NCBI GenBank assembly: GCA_024639925.1
Contig: JAHEGA010000019.1
Location: 1,270 to 29,296, forward strand
Length of the DNA stretch: 28,027 bases
Direction: 5' to 3'
Source of the DNA: Microbacteriaceae bacterium
GTDB taxonomy: Bacteria; Actinomycetota; Actinomycetes; Actinomycetales; Microbacteriaceae
In this document: positions 7,037 to 15,150 of the stretch, piece by piece
Numbering within the stretch: the stretch's first letter is position 1
Layout: every line of letters begins with the position of its first letter
Program-made: the position numbers and the translations under genes
Notes under the pieces: model-generated
Database searches by the model: none
The model's input: only the letters and a program-made list of their open reading frames with translations
What the model was told of the DNA's origin: nothing

Positions 7037-7813
7037 TCGCGGGCCTAAGTGCTCCAGTACGCCACGCTCGAGAGCATCGTGAAAAGCAAACCGCGCCCAG
7101 TCTCGGTAGCCGCTGACACTGGGGTGGAAACCATCGGGGGCGAAGAAGCCTTCGCTATACGCCGGCGGTGGTGGCGACATGATCGCAAAGGGTAGTGCCT
7201 CTACGAGCGGACGCAATGTTCGTTCAATGGCTTGCGAGTGCCCATAAAGCACAGCCTTGAGTGGCTGAGGCAGGGTCGGGAACTGATTGAAGGCCGGCAG
7301 CGAAGAAAACAGGAGTCGCGCCCTCGGGTGGGCTTCATGAAGAACCTCGGTCAGGCGTTCAAAACGTCGGATCGTAGATCGAAGGGGTTTGAGGTCTTTC
7401 GCGTCATTCGCCCCAAGCGACACCAACACCACGTCTGCTGGTGGGCCGGGTGCGGCTGCCACAAACCGGGCCAACACTTCTTTGGACGTTGCGCCAGACT
7501 CGCCAAGGGAACGCCAGGACACCCCTCTCTGAGACCACTCGTGCAGTGCGTGAGAAAACTGCGGCACCAAACCTAAACCTGCGTCGGTCACACCGACACC
7601 AGCCACAGTGGAATCCCCCACGCCCAACACGTGGAGGGGATCAGATCCATCAATGGCGCCATCCCACGGGGTGGGAGCCGGAGGCATTTTGGGGTGAAGG
7701 CTCCGCACGTATCGTCCCTGAGCAAGCAGTAGCGGACTGAGCGCTAGGGCGGTCGGCCAAGCCAGCCGGTGAGCGAGTGTGGGGGAGGAGTGCGGGGGTG
7801 TTACCGAGGTCAT
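7034..7813 (-). CDS. SGNH/GDSL-family hydrolase, membrane-anchored or secreted
   Basis: A 259-residue lipase/esterase-fold protein. Residues ~18-31 form a hydrophobic segment (signal anchor). SGNH blocks follow in order: GDST (66-69, nucleophile Ser68), Gly in LGESGAT (block II), GAND with Asn136 (block III) and PDGFHPS with Asp227/His230 (block V). All catalytic positions are present, so it should hydrolyse an ester or remove acyl groups on a surface substrate, but the substrate is unknown. It starts 15 nt after purC stops on the same strand, so it is likely part of the purine transcript although no purine role is evident. The ribosome site before ATG 7813 is weak. Confidence 0.85.
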   Translation of the reverse strand: MTSVTPPHSSPTLAHRLAWPTALALSPLLLAQGRYVRSLHPKMPPAPTPWDGAIDGSDPLHVLGVGDSTVAGVGVTDAGLGLVPQFSHALHEWSQRGVSWRSLGESGATSKEVLARFVAAAPGPPADVVLVSLGANDAKDLKPLRSTIRRFERLTEVLHEAHPRARLLFSSLPAFNQFPTLPQPLKAVLYGHSQAIERTLRPLVEALPFAIMSPPPPAYSEGFFAPDGFHPSVSGYRDWARFAFHDALERGVLEHLGPR

Positions 7814-7828
7814 CGTGATTCCGGGGCT

Positions 7829-8695
7829 TTAGGCAGTTGTCATGCGGGCAATGAGTTCTTCATATCGGCCGCGGGTCTGATCGACAAGTGCCGCGGGAAG
7901 CGTAGGAGGGGTGCCGGTGAAGCCCCAGTTCTCGCTCAGCCAGTTGCGCACAATTTGCTTATCAAAGCTGTCGAGCCGATCTATTCCACCACCGGCATAT
8001 AACTCTCCATCCCAGTAGCGAGAGCTGTCGGACGTGAGCACTTCGTCGCCCAAGGTGATTGACCCGCTCTGGGTGCGCCGACCCCATTCAAATTTCGTAT
8101 CCGCCAGAATCACACCGCGTTCTTCACACTTCTTGGCTGCGCGGGAGTAAAGGTCAAGGCTCAGTCGTCGAAGCTCGGCCGCATCCTCAGCGCCGAGGAT
8201 GTCCACGGATTGTTCGTAGGTGATGTTTTCGTCGTGATCGCCCACTGCTGCTTTGGTTGCTGGTGTGTAGATCGGCTCGGGAAGACGGTCACCCTCCGAG
8301 AGGCCCTCGGGTAGCAGAATTCCACACACGGTCCCCTCGCTTTGGTATTCCTTCCACCCGCTTCCAGCCAGGTAACCGCGGACCACGCATTCCACGGGGA
8401 ACATCGCGAGCGGTTCCACCACCATGCCCTGACCGTCGCATTCAGCGGGAGGGGCTTCGTCGTGAAGGTGGTTGGGGATGTCGGGGAACTGGCTAAACCA
8501 CCATGTGCTCAGCCGGGTCAGTAGCTCACCCTTCCCGGGGATCTCGGGATCCAAAATGTGGTCGAAGGCGCTGACGCGATCGGTGGCCACAATGAGGAGC
8601 TTTTCTGCCTCATCGAGGCTAGATGCCGATTGTGGAATATACAGTTCTCGAACTTTGCCCGAGTAGACGGGCTTCCAGTCAGAGAGAAGAGTCAT
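7829..8695 (-). CDS. purC: SAICAR synthetase (phosphoribosylaminoimidazole-succinocarboxamide synthase)
   Basis: PurC joins CAIR and aspartate with ATP to give SAICAR. The 288-residue protein has the usual N-terminal VYSGKVRELY, ATDRVSAFDHIL, VVRGYLAGSGWKEY and ILADTKFEWG segments and the DEVLTSDSSRYW block, all typical of the family, and looks complete. ATG 8695 overlaps the purD stop by 4 bp (ATGA), so its translation is probably coupled to purD. The SGNH hydrolase gene follows after 15 nt. Confidence 0.97.
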   Translation of the reverse strand: MTLLSDWKPVYSGKVRELYIPQSASSLDEAEKLLIVATDRVSAFDHILDPEIPGKGELLTRLSTWWFSQFPDIPNHLHDEAPPAECDGQGMVVEPLAMFPVECVVRGYLAGSGWKEYQSEGTVCGILLPEGLSEGDRLPEPIYTPATKAAVGDHDENITYEQSVDILGAEDAAELRRLSLDLYSRAAKKCEERGVILADTKFEWGRRTQSGSITLGDEVLTSDSSRYWDGELYAGGGIDRLDSFDKQIVRNWLSENWGFTGTPPTLPAALVDQTRGRYEELIARMTTA

Positions 8696-9936
8696 CCGAT
8701 TCCCTGGGCGATATCGGTCCGGAAATGGGATCCCTCCAGGCCAATTTTTCCGATGGCGGAATAACCGCGGGTGCGGGCTTCGGCAAAGTCAGATCCGACT
8801 GCCACGACGCTCACGACGCGACCACCGGTCGCTAAAAGGTCTGTGCCATCCCACGCGGTTGCCGCGTGGGCGATGCTGACGGATTCGCTGGAGGCCTCAT
8901 CGAGACCCGTGATGGGTCTGCCGGACTGTGGGTCTTCGGGGTATCCCTCGCTAGCAAGCACGATGGTGAGGGCAACGTCGTCGGAGAACACCGGAGCCTC
9001 AACACTGGTCAACATTTCCGTTGCGGCCGCGTACAGCAGTGGTGCCAGCGGCGAGGACAGGCGGGCGAGAACTACTTGCGTCTCGGGGTCGCCAAACCGA
9101 ACGTTGAATTCGATGACCTTGATTCCCGTGTCCGTGATGACGAGCCCGCAATAGAGAAGCCCAACGAAAGGTGTCCCACGTTTCGCCATTTCCGCAATGG
9201 TGGGCTCGGCAATCGTCGCCTGAACGGTGGCGACAAAATCATCGTCCAGCCAGGGCAGCGGAGAATAGGCACCCATGCCTCCGGTGTTCGGGCCTTGATC
9301 ATCGTTGAAGGCTCGTTTGTAATCTTGCGCAGGGCTCAAAGGCAGGACGGTGTGGCCATCACTCAGGAAAAACAGGGAGACCTCAGGTCCATTCAGGAAT
9401 TCCTCGACAAGAACGTCGCCATGTTGAAGATAGAACTCTGCGTGTTCAATGGCGCGCTCTTTGCTCTCCGTGACCAGGACGCCTTTGCCGGAGGCCAAGC
9501 CATCGGCCTTCACTACGTACGGGGCGCCAGTTCGGTCTAACGCTTCGATGAGCTCTGTGTGGTCTGACACGCTCCACGCCTGACCGGTAGGAACACCTGC
9601 CGCTGCCATGACCTCTTTCGCAAAGGCTTTTGACCCCTCGAGTGCTGCGGCCGCAGCGCTGGGTCCGAATACGGCGACCCCCGCTTTGCGAAGGCGGTCG
9701 GCGACGCCGGCCACCAGCGGTGCTTCGGGGCCAATGATGACCAAATCAATATCGCTGCTGACCGCGAACTCGGTGACCACCTTCGGGTTGGTCGCGTTCA
9801 GCGCGACCACCTCCGCCTCGGCAGTGATTCCGGCATTGCCCGGAGCGGCCCACAGTTGGTGATTCTCCGGGTCCCGGGCGAGCGCCTGAATGATGGTGTG
9901 CTCGCGCGCTCCCGAACCAACGACCAAAATCTTCAC
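8692..9936 (-). CDS. purD: Phosphoribosylamine-glycine ligase (GAR synthetase)
   Basis: PurD ligates glycine to phosphoribosylamine using ATP, the second step of the purine pathway. It is a 414-residue ATP-grasp enzyme with N-terminal VVGSGAREHTI, the IGPEAPLVAGVAD region, ATP-grasp core VVKADGLASGKGV, QDYKRAFNDDQGPNTGGMGAYSP and metal site EFNVRFGDPETQVV. Length and motifs are normal. The start is GTG 9936, with TAGGGT 6 nt upstream and no Shine-Dalgarno sequence, so the mRNA is probably leaderless. It is the first gene of the long minus-strand purine run and diverges from the SCP-like gene across 40 bp. Confidence 0.98.
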   Translation of the reverse strand: MKILVVGSGAREHTIIQALARDPENHQLWAAPGNAGITAEAEVVALNATNPKVVTEFAVSSDIDLVIIGPEAPLVAGVADRLRKAGVAVFGPSAAAAALEGSKAFAKEVMAAAGVPTGQAWSVSDHTELIEALDRTGAPYVVKADGLASGKGVLVTESKERAIEHAEFYLQHGDVLVEEFLNGPEVSLFFLSDGHTVLPLSPAQDYKRAFNDDQGPNTGGMGAYSPLPWLDDDFVATVQATIAEPTIAEMAKRGTPFVGLLYCGLVITDTGIKVIEFNVRFGDPETQVVLARLSSPLAPLLYAAATEMLTSVEAPVFSDDVALTIVLASEGYPEDPQSGRPITGLDEASSESVSIAHAATAWDGTDLLATGGRVVSVVAVGSDFAEARTRGYSAIGKIGLEGSHFRTDIAQGIG

Positions 9937-9942
9937 GCGATT

Positions 9943-9948
9943 ACCCTA
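9943..9948 (-). promoter_or_regulatory. -10 element of purD operon
   Basis: TAGGGT on the minus strand, 6 nt before GTG 9936. It would drive purD-purC-SGNH and perhaps the downstream pur genes. The opposing SCP-gene -10 is 15 bp away. Confidence 0.6.
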
Positions 9949-9963
9949 CTCGCGCGAGCTTGC

Positions 9964-9969
9964 TAGCGT
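9964..9969 (+). promoter_or_regulatory. -10 element of SCP-like gene
   Basis: TAGCGT, 7 nt before GTG 9977. The hexamer overlaps the alternative GTG at 9968, which argues for 9977 as the real start. Confidence 0.5.
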
Positions 9970-9976
9970 GTGGCGA

Positions 9977-10339
9977 GTGGCACTCAAACGAATAGCGGAA
10001 TCGGCGGGCCGTGCGGCTGTGGCGGCTTGGGCTCGCGGTGAGGCCACTCCGGAGGACGAAGCGCGAGCAACTCGCTACTGCCTGCAGTTGTTGCGCGACG
10101 CAGCACCCGGGAAAAGCGTCGAGGTGCGGGTTCCCCCCTACGGCGCTGCCCAGGTGATCGACGGCCCTAGCCACACTCGAGGGACGCCTCCCGCGGTGAT
10201 CGAAATGGCGCCCGATGCGTGGTTGCGGCTTGCCACCGGGGCGCAGGGTTTTGCCGAAATGAAAGATCGTGGTGAGTTGTCCGCCTCGGGGGAGCGCGCT
10301 GATCTCACAGCATGGCTTCCGCTCCTCCCGTTACCCTGA
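9977..10339 (+). CDS. Bacterial sterol-carrier-protein-like (SCP_3-type) protein
   Basis: A 120-residue soluble protein resembling the actinobacterial sterol carrier family often seen beside purD/purF. It has an N-terminal helix (ALKRIAESAGRAAVAAWA), then VRVPPYGAAQVIDG, a HTRGTPPAVIEMAPDAWLRLATG core and a C-terminal ADLTAWLPLLPL. The SCP2 fold binds hydrophobic ligands, but the ligand of this branch is not known to me. The frame is open further upstream, but that extension runs antisense into purD; GTG 9977 with a -10 hexamer 7 nt before is the best start. A small membrane protein gene follows after 4 nt. Confidence 0.8.
   Translation: MALKRIAESAGRAAVAAWARGEATPEDEARATRYCLQLLRDAAPGKSVEVRVPPYGAAQVIDGPSHTRGTPPAVIEMAPDAWLRLATGAQGFAEMKDRGELSASGERADLTAWLPLLPLP
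10332..10337 (+). promoter_or_regulatory. -10 element of small membrane protein gene
   Basis: TACCCT, 6 nt before ATG 10344 and overlapping the last codons of the SCP-like gene. Its spacing matches the leaderless pattern, but the gene could also be read from the upstream promoter. Confidence 0.4.
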
Positions 10340-10343
10340 TCCC

Positions 10344-10634
10344 ATGGCAGGCGAAACTTCCCCCAACCGACAGAGCGTGCGCGTGAGGCGTTCGCCGAAA
10401 CTGTCGGCTTTTGTGGGTCTCTCGGCAGCTGTCGGCTTTTTTGGAACGCTCATCGTCACGGCATTGTTCCCTTCTGACCCATCGGTCGGATTCGGCGCTC
10501 TTTTCGCTTACTTCTCGCTCTACGGGATCACCGCCTCGGTGGCCTTGGGCATTTTGCTGTGGCTGGGGCTGGAAGCACGATCACGCAAGAAAGCGACAGC
10601 AGTGGAGATGGAGCGCGAGCAGAACGCTAGCTAG
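10344..10634 (+). CDS. Small two-helix membrane protein
   Basis: A 96-residue protein with a basic, Arg-rich N-terminus (about 1-20), two predicted transmembrane helices (around 22-43 and 50-74) and a charged C-terminal tail. I recognise no functional motif. Similar small proteins in Microbacteriaceae are sometimes labelled as ABC transporter components, but nothing here supports that. The start is ATG 10344, 4 nt after the SCP-like stop. The 3' end overlaps the convergent purF gene by 8 bp. Confidence 0.7.
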   Translation: MAGETSPNRQSVRVRRSPKLSAFVGLSAAVGFFGTLIVTALFPSDPSVGFGALFAYFSLYGITASVALGILLWLGLEARSRKKATAVEMEREQNAS

Positions 10635-12084
10635 CTTGGTTGTGCTCGACCCAGTCGAGGTATTCCTCACTCACAGTGCCGGTGACGTATTCACCGGTGA
10701 AGCACGACATATCCAGCTGGGTCACGTCTGAACCCTCGATAATGGCTGCTTCGAGGTCTTCCACTTCTTGATAAATCAGGTGGTCAGCGCCAATCTCCAC
10801 GGCGATTTCGGGGATCGTCCGTCCGGCGGCCACTAATTCGCCCTTGTTGGGCATGTTGATCCCATAGACGTGGGGGAAACGCACGGGTGGTGCTGCGGAA
10901 GTAAAGGTCACCGAGGCAGCTCCTGCTTCACGGGCCATTTCCACAATTTCGCGAGACGTTGTGCCCCGCACGATCGAGTCATCAACAATCAGGACGTTCT
11001 TGCCCTCGAATTCGCTCGGCAGAGCGTTCAGTTTTTGCCGAACGCTCTTTGTCCGCTGTGCTTGCCCGGGCATGATGAAGGTGCGGCCAATGTATTTGTT
11101 CTTGTAAAAGCCCTCGCGGTATTCGATCCCGAGTTTCCGAGCCACCTGCATGGCAGCAGGCCTGGCGGAATCCGGAATGGGCATCACCACGTCAATGTTG
11201 TCGGTGGGGGCGTAGCGGGCAATCGTGTCCGCCAGTTTTTCGCCCAATCGCAAACGTGCCTCGTAGACCGAAATACCGTTCATCGTTGAATCCGGCCTGG
11301 CCAAATACACGTACTCAAAGGAACACGGCGCCAACATCGTCTGCTTTGCGCACTGCCGGGACGTCATGGTGCCATCGCGAGCAATAAAAATTGCTTCTCC
11401 AGGTTCCACGTCACGAACGATGTCGTAACCGCCGGCCTCCAACACGAGTGATTCGCTTGCGACAACCCACTCGTCACCGACCAAACCCGTCTTACGGTGA
11501 CCGAGGACCAGTGGCCGAATCCCGAACGGGTCGCGGAAGGCGAGAAGGCCTTGCCCGGCAATCACGGCGATCGCGGCATAAGAGCCCTCGACCCGCTCGT
11601 GCAGGCGAGATATCGCCTGGAACACGACGTCGGGGCTAAACGAGTCGGTTGCTCCTGCTTGCTGAAGTTCGCTGGCGAGGACGTTCACCAACAGTTCGGT
11701 GTCGGAGGTGGTGTTGAGATGCCGACGGTCGGTGTGCTGAATGTCTTGGGTGAGCTCCCGGGTGTTGGTGAGGTTGCCGTTGTGCACGAGCACGATTCCC
11801 CACGGGGAGTTCACATAGAAAGGTTGCGCTTCCTGCTCTGTTTTGGCTTTTCCCCGAGTCGCATAGCGGACGTGCCCCAGTCCCACCGTGCCCGGAAGGC
11901 CTCGCATATCCCGAGTCCGGTAGCCCTCGCGGACCTGACCTTTGGTTTTATACACGTGCAAGGTTTGATCATCCGAGGTGGCAATACCCGTGGAATCTTG
12001 CCCGCGGTGCTGCAAAAGAGCGAGAGCGTCATAAACCTGCTGGTTAACCGGACTGGAGGAAACGATGCCGACAATGCCACACAT
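10627..12084 (-). CDS. purF: Amidophosphoribosyltransferase
   Basis: PurF catalyses the committed step of purine synthesis, PRPP plus glutamine to phosphoribosylamine. The 485-residue protein begins Met-Cys, so Cys2 is the amidotransferase nucleophile after Met removal, with no propeptide. LLQHRGQDS, GHVRYATRG and VHNGNLTN mark the glutaminase domain; VLIVDDSIVRGTTSREIV is the PRPP loop. It aligns with the B. subtilis type, but of that enzyme's four Fe-S ligands only two are kept (Cys253 and Cys461); the others are His405 and Asp458. Start ATG 12084 has GAGGAG about 13-14 nt upstream. It lies 79 bp after a surface protein gene on the same strand. Confidence 0.97.
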   Translation of the reverse strand: MCGIVGIVSSSPVNQQVYDALALLQHRGQDSTGIATSDDQTLHVYKTKGQVREGYRTRDMRGLPGTVGLGHVRYATRGKAKTEQEAQPFYVNSPWGIVLVHNGNLTNTRELTQDIQHTDRRHLNTTSDTELLVNVLASELQQAGATDSFSPDVVFQAISRLHERVEGSYAAIAVIAGQGLLAFRDPFGIRPLVLGHRKTGLVGDEWVVASESLVLEAGGYDIVRDVEPGEAIFIARDGTMTSRQCAKQTMLAPCSFEYVYLARPDSTMNGISVYEARLRLGEKLADTIARYAPTDNIDVVMPIPDSARPAAMQVARKLGIEYREGFYKNKYIGRTFIMPGQAQRTKSVRQKLNALPSEFEGKNVLIVDDSIVRGTTSREIVEMAREAGAASVTFTSAAPPVRFPHVYGINMPNKGELVAAGRTIPEIAVEIGADHLIYQEVEDLEAAIIEGSDVTQLDMSCFTGEYVTGTVSEEYLDWVEHNQAS

Positions 12085-12140
12085 TTCGGGGGCTTTTCTC
12101 CTCAGCTTGAGACTGGCTCTGTCGAAAGCTTAGCGCCCCC

Positions 12141-12157
12141 TCGGCTTCCTCAGCCGA
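12141..12157. repeat. Short inverted repeat between surface protein gene and purF
   Basis: TCGGCT-TCCTC-AGCCGA: a perfect 6-bp stem with a 5-nt loop, just after the surface protein stop codon and upstream of purF. No T-run follows on the minus strand (GGGGGC instead), so it is a poor intrinsic terminator. It could be a processing or leader stem. Confidence 0.4.
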
Positions 12158-12163
12158 CCCCCA

Positions 12164-13717
12164 CTACTCCTGCTGATCCTTCTTTCGGCGCAGGTAGGCA
12201 AGGAGGCCTCCGGTCAGAGCGGCAGCGGCCAGGCTCACCCCCAACCAGGCCCCCGCGTTCACCGGTTCAGGAATTTCTGGCTCGAATAACGGCAAATAGC
12301 TGGGGTCTGGCGGCACGTAGACCGGTTCTGGATCCGCTGCGGGGAGGGGCCCTGGTTCGACGATTTCTGGTTCTGCAACGTCGGGCGCTGGGCGAGTGGG
12401 TGTTACCTGAGGAGCAGGCTCCACGGTTGTCTCCGCGACAATCGGAGCCAAGGGCGCACTCTGGCTTCGTGCCGAAGAAGACTCAGGGGTAACAGCGGGT
12501 GGTGCCGGCGCTACGTCCGGCTCTTCCTCCTCCTCAGGCTCGCTCACGGGTGGCGGCGGTGGTGGTGGCGGTGCGGTGATGGTCAACGATCCGGTCACGG
12601 TGTCCGGTTGGGACACGGTGGTCACGCCTGCCAAGGTAACCCGGCGGGTTCGCGTGATCGTCGGTGTGTAGGTTCCTGGTGTCACACCCTCTGAAGCACT
12701 CACGGTGAAACCCGCTTGGGTTCCTGAGTCGGTGCCGCGGGTGATGGTGACACCGTCGGGGAGCCCGGAGAAATCGAGCGCGACACTCGTTCCCGCGGGA
12801 AGGCCAGCAAGGGGCAACCCGGTCTCGAGGGCCGAAGTGTTGCTTCCTCCGTCAGCGACCACGGTCCACGCAGGCGCTTGCAGGCACGAGGTTCGGGAAG
12901 CCCACACCGCGCCCAAGACACCGGCTTGCGACTGCGCAAAGCTCGTGGCATCACTCGCCGAGCACGGGTCGCGGTCAATTACCCCCACCGTCACCGAGAA
13001 GGTGACGTCGTCGGAGTTGGTGGAGTGCAGATAGAGCGTGGGAGTGAGGTCACCGTTGGCGAGCGGGTCGGTGAGGGAATCGGGTCCACCCCAGGCGAGA
13101 ACACCCTTGTCGCTGGAAGCGTGGAACACCAATGTTGGGTGGGCATGCGAAGTATCCGTCGCAACAAGGGTGGAGGTCCCCCCGCCGGTGAACTCGCTCG
13201 CGTAGCTCGGGGCAAGACCGGCAGAAAAATACACTCGCCTGCCCTCGAGTACGTCGTCATCAATCGGTTCCAGCGCCATGGTGAACCGCATCGAGTTCCC
13301 TTCGACGCGAACCGTTTGCCGAACAAACAGTGTCTCTCGCGGACTTCGTGCGAGCGAGCCCGCTCCGACCCAGGAAGACGCGCCACCGGGGGTGAAGTCT
13401 ATGGACTCGGTACTGCCGTTATACGCTCTTCGCCCCGTTGCGCCCTCCTCGAACCATTCCAGACCAAGAGGACCCAGAGTTGACAGTGGGGCGGCGCCCC
13501 ACCCGGCGATACCGGAGCTAAAGGACACGGGGGCTGCCCCCGAGAGTGTCCCGGCACTCTGCGAGGCCGCAGAAAACTGCAGTGATTCTGTGGCCAGCGC
13601 TGGCGCAGTGGCAACGCTGCTGGTGGGCGCGCCGGAGACCACACCGGCACCAAGGATGAGAATGCCGAGCCACGATACCCAGCGCGAAAAAATGGGAGTG
13701 GAGGAAGAAGGTGTCAT
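12164..13717 (-). CDS. Membrane-anchored proline-rich surface protein
   Basis: A 517-residue predicted exported protein of unknown function. Residues ~13-28 form a signal-peptide core, with likely cleavage after the ALA near 42. A Ser/Gly/Thr-rich beta-type region (about 45-280) and an Ig-like stretch (about 285-380) follow. A linker rich in Pro/Glu (382-487) begins with eight prolines then a Glu run. A transmembrane helix (about 490-508) and basic tail RRKKDQQE close the protein, a type I arrangement. There is no LPXTG-like sortase signal, so the helix itself is the anchor. Start ATG 13717 has TAGCCT 6 nt upstream. It lies between purM (divergent) and purF (79 bp downstream) without an obvious link to purines. 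Confidence 0.75.
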   Translation of the reverse strand: MTPSSSTPIFSRWVSWLGILILGAGVVSGAPTSSVATAPALATESLQFSAASQSAGTLSGAAPVSFSSGIAGWGAAPLSTLGPLGLEWFEEGATGRRAYNGSTESIDFTPGGASSWVGAGSLARSPRETLFVRQTVRVEGNSMRFTMALEPIDDDVLEGRRVYFSAGLAPSYASEFTGGGTSTLVATDTSHAHPTLVFHASSDKGVLAWGGPDSLTDPLANGDLTPTLYLHSTNSDDVTFSVTVGVIDRDPCSASDATSFAQSQAGVLGAVWASRTSCLQAPAWTVVADGGSNTSALETGLPLAGLPAGTSVALDFSGLPDGVTITRGTDSGTQAGFTVSASEGVTPGTYTPTITRTRRVTLAGVTTVSQPDTVTGSLTITAPPPPPPPPVSEPEEEEEPDVAPAPPAVTPESSSARSQSAPLAPIVAETTVEPAPQVTPTRPAPDVAEPEIVEPGPLPAADPEPVYVPPDPSYLPLFEPEIPEPVNAGAWLGVSLAAAALTGGLLAYLRRKKDQQE

Positions 13718-13723
13718 TCCAGA

Positions 13724-13729
13724 AGGCTA
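13724..13729 (-). promoter_or_regulatory. -10 element of surface protein gene
   Basis: TAGCCT on the minus strand, exactly 6 nt before ATG 13717, without a Shine-Dalgarno sequence. This predicts a leaderless mRNA. Confidence 0.6.
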
Positions 13730-13771
13730 GGAAGGCTGTTTGCTCAGTGCAGGAGTTATTCACACCCCGCT

Positions 13772-13777
13772 TAGACT
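13772..13777 (+). promoter_or_regulatory. -10 element of purM
   Basis: TAGACT, 6 nt before GTG 13784, no Shine-Dalgarno sequence. purM therefore appears to be transcribed on its own as a leaderless mRNA. Confidence 0.6.
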
Positions 13778-13783
13778 GGATCT

Positions 13784-14887
13784 GTGAGCTCCCCATCGCC
13801 GTACGCCGATAGTGGTGTTGACACGCACGCCGGTGATCTCGCGGTAGAGCTCATGAAAAAGGCGGTCTCCGAAAGCCATTCAGCTCGGGTTATCGGAGAC
13901 TTGGGCGGCTTCGCGGGGATTTATGACGCATCGTTTCTTACGCACTTTCGCCAACCTCTGCTGACGACCTCCACGGATGGCGTGGGCACCAAAGTCGCAA
14001 TTGCGAGTGCCATGGACATTCACGACACGATCGGCTTTGACCTTGTCGGAATGGTCGTGGATGACATTGTTGTCGTGGGTGCTGTGCCGCTGTTCATGAC
14101 GGACTATCTCGCTTGCGGAAAGGTGGTGCCCGCTCGGGTCGCCGCCATTGTGGAAGGTATCGCCCGCGCGTGCACCCAAAGCGGGGTCTCCCTCGTGGGT
14201 GGGGAAACCGCTGAGCACCCCGGGCTGTTAGGCGTCGACGAATACGACGTGGCGGGTGCCGCCACCGGCGTTGTCGAAAAAGATGATCTCCTGACCCCGG
14301 CTCGGGTTCAGGAGGGTGATGTCGTGCTCGGCATGGCCTCTAGTGGCTTGCACAGCAACGGTTTTTCTCTGGTGCGCAAAATTGTTGCCGATAACTCGTG
14401 GTCCTACGAACAGACCCTTCCGGATTTCTCCAGAGAGCTGGGACGCGAACTTCTGGAGCCCACCCGTCTCTATACCGCCGGGCTTGTCGAAACTTTCAGT
14501 ACTCACCCGGGTGCAATTCACATGTTGAGCCATGTGACTGGTGGCGGAATTGCGCAGAATCTGTCCCGGGTCTTGCCCGAGCACCTGGGCGTGACGCTCG
14601 AGCGATCCAGCTGGTCACCGCCGCCCGTGATGCGCGTGCTCGCCGCCGCCGGAGGTTACACCCTGGAGTCGCTCGAGAACACCTGGAATATGGGCGTTGG
14701 GATGATTGCGGTGGTGGCTGCTGACGAGGCAGAACGCGTGACGGCGACGTTACGTGAACTTGGTCACGACACTTGGCAGGTGGGAGTTATTACCCGCGCG
14801 GAGCACGTCAGCCAGTATTCCCCGACGACCGAAGCCAAGGGTGTCCACGGCGGCGCTGTTGCGCTGGTGGGAGAGTACGCGAGCTAG
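13784..14887 (+). CDS. purM: Phosphoribosylformylglycinamidine cyclo-ligase (AIR synthetase)
   Basis: PurM closes the imidazole ring, FGAM plus ATP to AIR, taking the product of PurS/Q/L. The 367-residue protein shows YADSGVDTHAGD, TTSTDGVGTKVAIA, VDDIVVVGAVPLFMTDYLA, SLVGGETAEHPG and VLGMASSGLHSNGFSLVRK, as expected for the PurM/PurL/HypE/SelD fold. The start is GTG 13784, directed by a -10 hexamer 6 nt upstream. The stop TAG shares the tetranucleotide CTAG with the stop of the convergent DUF3073 gene, so no terminator can fit between them. DUF3073 beside purM is a familiar actinobacterial arrangement. Confidence 0.97.
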   Translation: MSSPSPYADSGVDTHAGDLAVELMKKAVSESHSARVIGDLGGFAGIYDASFLTHFRQPLLTTSTDGVGTKVAIASAMDIHDTIGFDLVGMVVDDIVVVGAVPLFMTDYLACGKVVPARVAAIVEGIARACTQSGVSLVGGETAEHPGLLGVDEYDVAGAATGVVEKDDLLTPARVQEGDVVLGMASSGLHSNGFSLVRKIVADNSWSYEQTLPDFSRELGRELLEPTRLYTAGLVETFSTHPGAIHMLSHVTGGGIAQNLSRVLPEHLGVTLERSSWSPPPVMRVLAAAGGYTLESLENTWNMGVGMIAVVAADEAERVTATLRELGHDTWQVGVITRAEHVSQYSPTTEAKGVHGGAVALVGEYAS

Positions 14888-15048
14888 TCGCGCGAGTCGT
14901 CATCCGACTCTTCAGAGGCCGAGAAGTCTTCGTCCTCGGCGGGGTTAGTCAACTCACGCTGAAGCTGGCTGAGGTCCATATCGGGGCTTGAATACTTGAG
15001 CTCCCGCGCCACTTTCGTGTGCTTTGCTTTTTGACGGCCGCGACCCAT
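14884..15048 (-). CDS. DUF3073 small protein
   Basis: A 54-residue protein beginning MGRGRQKAKHTKVARELKYS, the signature of DUF3073, followed by SPDMDLSQLQREL and a very acidic tail (EDEDFSASEESDDDSRD). A basic head and acidic tail suggest a nucleic-acid- or protein-binding accessory, but no function is established to my knowledge. ATG 15048 has a strong GAAGGAG ribosome site 6 nt upstream, unlike the leaderless neighbours, and TAGTGT about 40 nt upstream could be its -10. Its stop overlaps the purM stop in CTAG. Confidence 0.9.
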   Translation of the reverse strand: MGRGRQKAKHTKVARELKYSSPDMDLSQLQRELTNPAEDEDFSASEESDDDSRD

Positions 15049-15150
15049 AGGTCACTCCTTCGTTCTCGTTGACCACTGCGAACACTAATGGCTGTCTTCT
15101 TCAACAGCAGAATGTCGCGAGTTTATCACGCAGCGGCTTGGCGCCAGGGG

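Noticed and set aside
9890..9976. 29-codon extension of the SCP-like protein
   Set aside because: It overlaps the purD start and both promoter elements; GTG 9977 fits the leaderless pattern.
12164..12260. Sortase (LPXTG/LAXTG) anchor in the surface protein
   Set aside because: No such motif precedes the C-terminal helix; PLFEPEIPEP is only superficially similar.
11497..12492. 331-codon plus-strand open frame
   Set aside because: Runs antisense across purF, the gap and the surface protein gene; composition is that of a shadow frame.
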